Shown in pieces: positions 25,001 through 37,000 of a DNA stretch of 64,000 nt (within the stretch, counting starts at the first letter, position 1; every line of letters begins with the position of its first letter). The DNA is taken from contig CP136066.1 in assembly GCA_032622095.1 (NCBI GenBank), forward strand, positions 206,484,978 to 206,548,977, given 5' to 3'. The notes beneath the pieces are model-generated. The model ran no database searches. It was not told where the DNA came from and saw only the letters and a program-made list of their open reading frames with translations. The translations under genes and the position numbers were made by a program. This DNA is from Siphonodentalium dalli. Taxonomy: Eukaryota; Mollusca; Scaphopoda; Gadilida; Siphonodentaliidae.

Positions 25001-28000
25001 ATTCATCCCCCTCGACTCATAAACTTCAATGCAACCAAGGTACTGTAAAATAAAAGATCGAATGAGATATTTAGAATTGATATCATTCGGGTTGATAGCA
25101 AAAATTCAAATGATACATTTCATACACTTTACGATTTGCATCTTTTAAATTGGTTTAACTTCATATGTAATAACAAAGAGTAAATATATATGTATAATAT
25201 GTAGCTAGTGTCGTCCCTTAAACTGTTTATGTCCGTGAGGGCGATTTGAGCATCTATTGGGCAATGTTCTGCCGAGTCCATTAGATGCCAAATCCCCTGA
25301 GCGGACATGAACAGTTTAAGCAACAGAAATAAGAAGCCAAAGTTTAATGAAAACTTGACTGTAAACATGTGAAATGGTCAAAGCACTGAAATGTATTCAG
25401 AAAAATCATATTCAGACTAAATTATTTGAACTTAACTAACAATTAGCATTATTATACTTCATATTAAAAGCCAATGTTAATTTCCCATAGGGTGTGATTT
25501 TACAATTTGCAATGTTTCCGGCCCATGAAGCATTGCCGGTCACCATTTTTTGCAATGTTTACCGCTCCGACCGAAAGAGCCCGGATATGTTCACGGAAGC
25601 ATCCAAACGAAATTTTATGACATATTTTGACCGTGACATTCAAACCGGAAACCCCAAATCGTCACGATTCAGACGACTTCCGCATTCTTCAAAGTAAACA
25701 TCATGGATGCCGGTGTCAAATCGAAGATATTCGCGCATGTTTCACCATGCTGACATGGTTATTCGGTATAATAAAAACAATGGTGACCTGGCCGCCTCGG
25801 GAGACATTGGTTCCAAGGGGAGACTATCCGCAATGTTGCCCTCGAGCCAGGTCACCATTTTTATAATGTTTATTGACAAATCACTGTAGCAGATAGGTTA
25901 TGGTATCAACACGCAATATTTCATTATTGACGAACTATTGATAATATATATAATAATAAAGTTTATATCTATCTCAATGTTCTTCTTATTGGTGATGTTT
26001 TACAGACTTTTATATTGTTTGTACATTTACCCACTGTGAGTGCCATGGGTCCCTTTAATAGTGGTGATGTTTTTATAGACTTATATATATGTTGGACATT
26101 TACCCACTGTGAGTGCCTTGGGTCCCTTTAACAGTGGTGATGTTTTTATAGACTTATATATATGTTGGACATTTACCCACTGTGAGTGCCATGGGCCCCT
26201 TTAATAGTGGTGATTTTCTTATAGACTTATATATTTTTGGCACATTTACCCACTGTGAGTGCCTTGTGTCCCTTTAATAGTGGTGATGTTCTTATAGACT
26301 TATATATTTTTGGCACATTTACCCACTGTGAGTGCCTTGGGTCCCTTTAATAGTGGTGATGTTCTTATAGACTTTTATATTGTTTGTACATTTACCCACT
26401 GTGAGTGCCTTGGGTCCCTTTAATAGTGGTGATGTTTTTACAGGCTTTTATATTGTTTGTACATTTACCCACTGTGAGTGCCTTGGGTCCCTTTAATATT
26501 GGTGTTGTTTTTACAGACATATATTTTTTTCCACATTTACCCACTGTGAGTGCCTTGGGTCCCTTTAGTGGTAATGTTTTTACAAACATAAATATTTTTT
26601 GCACATTTACCCACTGTGAGTGTCTTGGGTCCCTTTAATAGTGGTGATGTTCTTATAGACATATATATTTTTTGCACATTTACCCACTTGTGAGTGCCTT
26701 GGGTCCCTTTAATAGTGGTGATGTTTTTACAGACTTTTATATTGTTTGTACATTTACCCACTGTGAGCGCCTTGGGTCCCTTTAATAGTGGTGATGTTCT
26801 TATAGACTTATATATTTTTGGCACATTTACCCACTGTGAGTGCCTTGGGTCCCTTTAATAGTGGTGATGTTTTTACAGACTTTTATATTGTTTGTACATT
26901 TACCCACTGTGGGTGCCTTGGGTCCCTTTAATAGTGGTGATGTTTTTATAGACTTATATATATGTTGGACATTTACCCACTGTGAGTGCCTTGGGTCCCT
27001 TTAATAGTGGTGATGTTTTTATAGACTTATATATATGTTGCACATTTACACACTGTGAGTGCCTTGGGTCCCTTTAATAGTGGTGATGTTTTTACAGACT
27101 TTTATATTGTTTGCACATTTACACACTGTGAGTGCCTCGGGTCCGTTTAATAGTGGTGATGTTTTTATAGACTTATATATTGTTTGTACATTTACCCACT
27201 GTGAGTGCCTTGGGTCCCTTTAATAGTGGTGATGTTTTTACACACTTTTATATTGTTTGTACATTTACCCACTGTGAGTGCCTTGGGTCCCTTTAATAGT
27301 GGTGATGTTTTTACAGACTTTTATATTGTTTGTACATTTACCCACTGTGGGTGCCTTGGGTCCCTTTAATAGTGGTGATGTATTTACACACTTTTATATT
27401 GTTTGCACATTTACACACTGTGAGTGCCTTGGGTCCCTTTAATAGTGGTGATGTTTTTACACACTTTTATATTGTTTGTACATTTACCCACTGTGAGTGC
27501 CTTGGGTCCCTTTAGTAGTGGTGATGTTTTTACAGACATTTATATTGTTTGGACATTTACACACTGTGAGTTCCTTGGGTCCCTTTAATAGTGGTGATGT
27601 TTTTACAGACTTTTATATTGTTTGTACATTTACCCACTGTGAGTGCCTTGGGTCCCTTTAATAGTGGTGATGTATTTACAGACTTTTATATTGTTTGTAC
27701 ATTTACCCACTGTGAGTGCCTTGGGTCCCTTTAATAGTGGTGATGTATTTACAGACTTTTATATTGTTTGTACATTTACCCACTGTGAGTACCTTGGGTC
27801 CCTTTAATAGTGGTGATGTATTTACAGACTTTTATATTGTTTGTACATTTACCCACTGTGAGTGCCTTGGGTCCCTGTAACAGTTGTGATGTTTTTACAG
27901 ACTTTTATACTTTTTGCACATCACCTACTTTGAGTGCCTTGGGTCCCTTTAAAACATTTATGTTATGTTGAAGGAACACATAAACTTGTAATCAATCAAA

Positions 28001-31000
28001 TTTGTAACAAAATCGTTGGTACAGGTTACTGCTTCATAGTGTACATAGGACTATTATAATGACAAATTTAAGCTTGGACCAGATAAATACAGTACAGTAA
28101 TGTCCTAAATAATCAACTCCTTAACCAAAGCAGAATTATGGGAAATTTTTCAGGATTTAGTCAGAAATATAGCTTGCTGCCATTCATCGGAAAACTGTCG
28201 GTGAGAGCTTTCCAATGAATGGTAACAAGCCATATTTCCAACTAAATCCAGAAAATCTTCCCATAATTCTGCTTGGTTTTAAAGTGTCATATATTTCGGG
28301 CATTGCTGTAGTTCAATTTTCAGGGAAAGCCTCGTCACCAAAAAACCAGCTCCTACAGCATATATAAACCCATAGAGAGCCCCAAATAGACTGGAGCCGA
28401 TGACACTCAGTAGTGCATGCTTCCATCTATGTGAGGATCCCTGTGGGTTACATATAAAACCTGCTCCTAAGGCATGTTTATGACCTGTTATACATAAGTA
28501 AATATATAAATACTGCTCATCCATATTCATCTGACAGAAATCTTCATTGCAAACGTTGACAACACACAATAAGAACTAATACCTTATTTCCATAAAATTA
28601 AATCACCATGCATGTAACAAGTCATTTTATATAGCAAGTCATGTATAATGCATATAAACACCAACACTGTTGAATCAAGTTTCATGCTGGTGTTCATTTA
28701 GAGACCAAGGTTAGATCGAATATGAAGTTTCAATGTCTTAACCCTTTACCTAACAGAAAGGCCCTGTACCAATGCATTCTCTTATATATGCGAGTCGACC
28801 ATAGGTCGCCTCGCATATATAAGAGAATGCATTGGCTTAACACATTAAAAATTATAAAATTGTTAAAGAATGTAAGAAAAAATGGTAAAAAGTGTTAAAA
28901 AAAATTTTTTTTAGGCCAATGCATTCTCTTACATATGCGAGGCGACCTATGGTCGACTCACATATATAAGAGAATGCATTGGCACAGGGCATAACTGTAA
29001 CTATCACAATGTGGTCAAGGAGCCGGTTCCAATGATATCCATATTTGTATGGTTCTATAAGCCTTTTTGCTGGGTCGCGATTTTCAAGATGGCCGATGGT
29101 TCTATATGGTCCGATTCCTAGCTTTTTATCCAACCCACCGGTAAAAGCCGGTAAAAGGTCAAAGTTGAGAAGTAGCATCCATTTGTTTACATTCGACAGC
29201 TGAGTGGGAGAATTTTTTATCAACATTTTATGGCTTAATTTCATTTATTCTGAGTGCAACTACGTGTTTAAGAATTGTTTTGTGGCCATGTCATCTATAG
29301 AGTTAGGATCTGGTGACGATGCAGACATTCAGACGCCCTTGTTTTGTCAACGAACTTCCCACAAGTAAAGTTACTGATAAATAGCGAGTTCTTGCGTTAA
29401 AAAAATAACCCAAAAACATACGTGATACATCCAATCCATCTACTGTGCGAAACCTACGTATTGTATGTATCCAGGGTGAGTGTTTAATTAGTTTTATGAA
29501 GTTCTCGCACCTGCGATTCGGTAACGACCTGTTGCTATTTTATTTTGGGAATTCCCAGACTGGAGCCGTATGCTAAAAATAGATGCTACTTGTTAACTTT
29601 GACCTCCGGAGACCAAATGGCGGATTCACCGCGACTAAGTGAAGTCACTTATTGAGAGAGACCGAAGATATTTTAGGCTGTTGAAGCTTTATTTGGCCGG
29701 TTTTGGCCGTTTTGTTGGGTAAAGGGTTAAAGTGATGTGAAACACTCCGGTAGGGTGATCAAATGGAAATGGGGAATAATATTGTTCAAAGTAGATATTT
29801 TTACACATAGTATTTCTAAATTGATGACACACATCATTCATATATATTAATTAAATGCAGTGACTCTCGATGGTAAAATCGCTTTTGTTAGTTTATGGCA
29901 GATAGATGTGTCCCGAACTTGAGTAGTAAATATTTACAATTGAGTGTAGTTCAGACGATGTTTTCTGTGGAGTGGTGCAGTCGATTTGCTTCAGATTTTC
30001 GGAGGTGTTAGTGGAATGCTACATTCCTCCAATTGACATAGCGCCTGAATACTAACATATCAGTTTCAAGCAAGTACATAATATGTCTTTAATGAGTAAT
30101 ATTGTTCCCACACAACTTGTATTATAACTCTGTGGGTTTGAAAAAAAGGTCAAATTCAATAGACATTAATTAGTCCTGATACAGTTCATTGTCATGTTTA
30201 GTGTTTTAGATGAATATGGGACTAAAATAAATATTTTATATACAAATAACTGCCTCTTCACAAAAATAATGTAAAATAATAAATAAATAGCAATAGCTGC
30301 ATCCCTCGTCACTTTGAAAAAATATTCCCTGAGAGAAGAGATATTTAGTTTTTCTGGCCTTGGAATTGTTATGTTACAGCTCTGTGAGTTTAATTTTCAT
30401 TCTCATGGGTGCATTCCATGCTGACAGTTTTATGTTTCCCAGAGTTGCAACCTGACGATCAAATGACACCTAATTCAATGAACTGATGTTTTTTATGACT
30501 TTATTTGGATTAACAAGAACAGTGGCAGGCCATTTATTGATTTTGCACACCGAAATTTATATATGTCCGTAGCACCTCTAACAGTTCCAGGGAAGTAACA
30601 TCATTAAAGGCACGTGCGGCCTTAATTGTCGAAAATATTCATATTTTTTCCAAACACCGTAAAGAGAAAAAACAGTAAAACGCATACAGTTCCGTTCATA
30701 TATAACACGACCATCGCGTAAACAGCATGCTATCATAAGACCAACTATATTTTACCTAAGCAAGAGACTGATTGTGTTACAGAAGACAGCACAATGCTAC
30801 TGGCTAATCACACACAAATGGCATAAATGCTCTTTATTAGTTCCATATCAGGTATTCACCAACAAAGAACGCTCTTTATGTTTACCATCATAATATAAAC
30901 AAACACCAGAAAAGTAACTTTTTACGCTTTTATTTACATAACAATGGTCAAACATATGACCATAACATACTATTTATGCGATATTTCTTATTTGTATACG

Positions 31001-34000
31001 GACAAAGTCTATCTACATTTTGATGTTCTTTATGTTTGTGGCGATTTTTGACGGGTGGAGATATTTTCACAGGATATCCACCGCCAAGGCCAACCGTGTC
31101 TTTAAGAGAACGCCCTGCATTAACCCACTGAGAGCTTTCTGATGAATGGCAACAAGCCATTTTTACAACTAAATCCTGAAAAGTAACCCATAATGCTGCT
31201 GTGGTTAAGGAGTCGATTATTTAGAGCATTACTGAACATGTTTATTAAATATGAAACTTGTACTACATTTAGTTTATTTTCCTTCTGTTGGATTTTTTCG
31301 GTCATTGCGTCCAACAGCTGTGTTATTCACAATAAACAGAGTGACCAATAAAATTAAAGACATATTATTTCAATACAATAAACTGATATTTATGACCCGG
31401 CCACTACACCCCTTTGAAGAATTCATAATTAAACTATTGCATGTACTGTCAAAATATTCAACAACTTTGGCTGAGCCATTCCATAAAACAAAACGACCTT
31501 AACTATACAGAAATGTATACATACTGTCCTTCATTTGCCCCGAGCAAATGACTGATAAACGAGAAGGATTTTGCCAATGAGTCACTTTATTTAATTTATA
31601 CGAAAGAATGGCATTACACGCTGGCAATTTTGATACAAAATTTATTTAAATACCTGTGTTAAGGAAGATTAATTGCTGTAAGTAAGTTGTAACAGAGTGG
31701 TTCAAATCAGTTAAAGGCCACAGTAATTTTATTAGTTGATAATTATTCCACACGATACGTGTGAAAGCAAATCTCGTAAATTAAATTTTTTTTTTTCTTC
31801 GAATAAAAATAAATAAAACCAACCCATTAAAGAATATAAGAAAAAATTATTAAAATTGTAAAAAATTGTAAAAAATTGTAAAAAATAATAACAAATGAAA
31901 AATTGTTAGGCCAATGCATTCTCTTATATATGTGAGGTGACCTATGGTCGACTCGCATATATAAGAGAATGCATTGGCACAGGGTATATGGGTTGATAAT
32001 AAATCGGACCTGGCACTCAAAGGGTTAAAGTAAAAGTGATGTGTAACACTCCGGTAGGGTGATCAAATAGAAATGGAGAATAATCTTCTTCAAAGTAGTT
32101 ATGTTTAGAAATATTATATTCCAATTGACAACACACAACGTCATTCTTTTATATTAATTAAAAGCAGCGATAATCGATGCAAAATGGGTTTCGTTAGTTT
32201 ATCGCCGATAGATGCGTCCCGAATAGAGTAGTAAATATTTACAATTGAGCGTAGTTTAGACGATGTTTTCTATGGACGGGTGTGGATGATTTGCTTGTGA
32301 TTTTCTGCGATGTTGGTAGAATGCTAAATTCTCCAGTTGACATAGCACCTAAACACTAACTTATCAATTTCACGCACCCGAACAAGTACATAATATGTCT
32401 TAAACATCTCAATTATTCTCATTTTCCCATGGTATTATGACTGATAGAATTGTTTGGTTAGAATTCTTACATACAGTAATACTCAAAGTAATCGACTCCT
32501 TAACGAGAGCAGAATTATGAGTAACTTTTCAGGATTTAGTCGGAAATATGGCTTGTTGCCATTCATCGGAAAGCTCTCCCCGAGCGCTTTCCGATGAATG
32601 GCAACAAGCCATATATCCGACTAGATCTGAAAAGTTACCCATAATTCTGCTGTGGTTAAGGAGTCGATTAATACTTAGAGCATTACTGTAATTGAATACC
32701 ACTGGCCAAAAACATTTTGTTGCAATTCTGATAAAACAATTGTTGACTGGTTCGAAAACCAACAAATTCAATTGATGTTGCCTAAGATGGAGATTCTTGT
32801 TTCTACTGAACAAACTGAGTGGGAGCAAATTAGCATAATTAGATTTGTTTTCTTGAATAATGGTATAGCTAAACATTCAATTTACTATTGACAACCACCA
32901 AATTATTCAATTTGCATCAATCAAAATTCTCATTCAAAGGACAAGAAAATTACATACATTATATCATAGTGAATTACAGGAAATATTTTTGGGAAAATCA
33001 AACAGGAAAGGGGGGGGTATTATTTTCTTTTTATTCCTGACGACGGGGGCAGGCTGCACATCAGAGTTCAAACTGCCACTTGCCAAATTTGGCAATGACC
33101 AAAAATAATTTCATTTGGCAAAAAATGAAAGTGTCAATGACACTGTAGCTCAACATAGAAAGGGAATAATTTCATGTGTTACAGTCAATGGAGCGATTAG
33201 GAATGCGGAAAGTTGAAAGATCTAAGTAATACTAGATTATCAACATGAAGAGATATAAAAAGTAAAATCCAAGATGGTTGCTGATGGCTATGTTTTCCAA
33301 TGGAATTCAAAAACACTTGATAACTTCCATCTAGTAGATCAATATCAAGATTAGTTTGGTGATGAACAGATGAGGGAAGTGGGCTGTATGGTGTGCCAAA
33401 GGATTTAGTCATACAAAGAATAAAATCCAAGATGGCTGCTGGCGGCCATGTTTTATGGCCGAATCACCCCAAAATTACTTGTTCCCATCTACATCTCAAT
33501 ATTAACATCCATGACAAATTTCATGATGATCAGACAAATAGTATGGTCTGTAGCCTGTGTTAATGGATTGAATTTTGAAATCCAACATGGCCACTGGCGG
33601 CTATGTTTTTTGCCAAATGACCCCAAAATAACTCGTTCCCATCTACATGTCAATATTAACTTCCACAACAAATTTCATGATGATCAGACGAACACTCCGG
33701 CCTGTAGTCTGTGCTAATGGATTGAATTTTGAAATCCAAGATGGCCATTGGCAGCCATGTTTTTTGGCCGAATGACCCCAAAATGACTCGTTCCCATCTA
33801 AACAGCCATGACAAATTTCATAATGATCCGACCAAAGGTACGACCTGTAGCCCGTGCAAAATGATTTAGTCATGCAAAGAGTAAAATCCAAGATGGCCAC
33901 TGACGGCCATGGTTTTTGGCTGAATGACCCCAAAATGACTCGTTCACATCTACATGTCAATGTCAACGCCCATGACAAATTTCATATTGATCCGACCAAA

Positions 34001-37000
34001 GGTACGACCTGTAGCCGTGTAAAGGAAATGGTTGACGAGTCACACATACACGCACCAACACACGGAAGACGGATACCAAGCCATGGCAATAGCTCAAACT
34101 TTACAAAGTAAAGTTGAGCTAAAAATGTTGGCAAGCAGATTTTCTTTTTGACAGAATTGACAAAACACACATTCAAAGATGATGGTCGCTGTTTTGCGAC
34201 CAAGGATTATACCTCATCAAAAAGTTGGAATGAGAAAACAGGGTTTAAAAGTGTATCTAACGTCTGCTCTCTATTCACATAATCATATAATGATAATTTA
34301 AATATTTAGACTGTTTATGATCAAAGTATTAGTATGGTAGTGACTTCTATGAGGTCGCAATGAATTTATATAATGATAATTTTAATATTTAGACTGTTTA
34401 CGATCAAAGTATTAGTTTGGTAGTGACTTCTATGAGGTCGCAATGAATTTTACATGAGTATTCTCAAGCCTTGAATTAGTGTGCCTGTCATTTGCAGAAT
34501 GAGGTCCCCAAAGGGTGAATTAAGTGAAACTACCCCACACAGTGGGATAGAATCACTAAATTCACCCTCTGGGGACCTAATTCAGCTTAGGCATCGTATT
34601 CTGTGAAGTATCTATAGTCTCAAATTAACATGGTTTTTAGTTTCTTCCCCCCCCCCATCTCCTCAGTTTCTATATCCCCTAATTTGCAGACGATAACTGC
34701 ATAATCGAGGTGACTAATGGGTGAACATCACCAACTTCAACTCAAGAACTTCAATCTGATCCTAAATCTCCTGTAGCAGTTGAGGCCTTAGCATAATGAG
34801 GTTCCCAGAGGGTTAATTTGGTGATGCTCGCACATGGTGTTGGATAGAATAAGTAAATTCACACTCTGGGGACCTCAATCTGCAAATGACTGACAATATG
34901 TCAAGGCTAGAGTATACTTCACACCATTCCCAGAGCAGATGTCAATTTGAAGGCGAAATACAATCATGTATACAAGCCTTGAAATAGTGTGTCTTTCATT
35001 TGCAGAATGAGGTCCCCAGAGGGTGAATATAGTGACGATATCATGCATGGCGGGCTAGCATCACCAATTTGACACTCTGGGAACCTCATTCTGCTGATGC
35101 CTCAACTGCAATGGGAGACCTAGGATCAGATTGATGTTCCCAATGTTAAATTTGGCAATGTTCACCCGTAAGTCACCTCGATTATGAAATTTATCTTCTG
35201 CACAAATTAGGAGATATAGAAACTGAACAGAAGGGGGGAAAATTAATTAAAAACAATGTTAATTTGAGACTATAGATACTTCCCAGAAGATGAGGCCTAA
35301 ACATAATGAGGTCCCTAGGGGGTGAATTTAGTTATGCTAGCCTGCTGTGCGGAGTAGCATCACTAAATTCACCCTCTGATGGCCCTCATTCTGCAAATGA
35401 CAGACACATTATTTCAAGGCTTTCATGTATATCCACTATATCCACTTTGCCAAAGACCTTGTCACCACTTTCTGCAAAGCTTCTGTAAACATTCCAATTT
35501 TTTTACTGGTGAGAGTGACCCTTCAGCCCAGTTGACTACAGACCCGCATAAATAGTTGGTCTGATATTTCTTGTCGTGGACTTTCTACAGGTGTATTTCC
35601 CAAACTGAGGGATTCCACGTGAGTAGCGCCAATCAGAACTCACTATTACTAGAAGTGGCACCAAGATAAATGCGTCCAATCAAAACAATTAATGTCTCGC
35701 GATGTGATGTAGATTGGGGAAGACTGCAAGTGTTCCGAGAAATTAAAAGCGGGAATGCGATAGACTGATTATCAGTATTAATCTGAGTGTATATTAACCC
35801 TTTCTACACTAAGTACTCATTGACAAGTACAGTAAAGCCCTATGGCAACAAGCCATATTTCCGACTAAATCCTGAAAAATTACTCATAATTCTGCTGTGG
35901 TTAAGGAGTCGATTATTTAGGGCATTACTGTAGTACCCTTAGGAAATATTCAGATAATATTAAAGTACAACAAACGATCATAGGTTGTTTGTTGTACTTA
36001 TTATCTGAACATTTCCCTCCAATAAATAGGACTCCTTCTGCACTTTTATTATCTGTTGTCTGCTTATTTTTCCGGAACACCCCTCCAGATTAATAATATA
36101 CTATTCAAAGGTATGTTTTTATAACTGAGTGGAAGAATCCATTCAGTATAGAAAGAGATAGTTAACACAAGACTGCTCTCAGCCCTAATATGAACTAAAC
36201 TATATTAATGTCAAACTGAATCTCACTCTGACTTTGAAACTGAATGGACCCTAACTTTGATTTCATCTTCTTGCCACCGATGTGCTTTATAACATTATTT
36301 CATCTTCTTGCCACCAATGTGCTTTATAACATTATTTCATCTTCTTGCCACCGATGTGCTTTATAACATTATTTCATCTTCTTGCCCCCAATGTGCTTTA
36401 TAACATTATTTCATCTTCTTGCCACCGATGTGCTTTATAACATTTCATCTTCTTGCCACCGATGTGCTTTATAACATTATTTCATCTTATTGCCACCGAT
36501 GTGCTTTATAACATTTCATCTTCTTGCCACCGATGTGCTTTATAACATTATTTCATCTTCTTGCCACCGATGTGCTTTATAACATTTCATCTTCTTGCCA
36601 CCGATGTGCTTTATAACATTATTTCATCTTATTGCCACCGATGTGCTTTATAACATTATTTCATCTTATTGCCACCGATGTGCTTTATAACATTATTTCA
36701 TCTTCTTGCCACCGATGTGCTTTATAACATGATTTCATCTTCTTGCCACCGATGTGCTTTATAACATTATTTCATCTTATTGCCACCGATGTGCTTTATA
36801 ACATTATTTCATCTTCTTGCCCCCGATGTGCTTTATAACATTATTTCATCTTATTGCCACCGATGTGCTTTATAACATTATTTCATCTTATTGCCACCGA
36901 TGTGCTTTATAACATGATTTCATCTTCTTGCCACCGATGTGCTTTATAACATTATTTCATCTTATTGCCACCGATGTGCTTTATAACATTTCATCTTCTT

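Larger units (their letters stand above)
28738..29730. mobile_element. Family B MITE, copy 4, interrupted
   Basis: TTAACCCTTTACCTAACAGA to GGGTAAAGGGTTAA with both hairpins. The long arm is split after GGTTCTA by the 592-bp insert at 29058-29649 and resumes with TTGAGAGAGACCGAAG. Confidence 0.88.

Noticed and set aside
26392-27515. Several 60-95 codon frames with [11 protein letters not shown] or CECLGSL repeats
   Set aside because: They are translations of the 73-bp satellite; the repetition is at DNA level and frames occur on both strands.
33197-34111. Frames of 60-111 codons on both strands at the 155-bp tandem repeat
   Set aside because: Every frame repeats with the array unit and none resembles a protein family.
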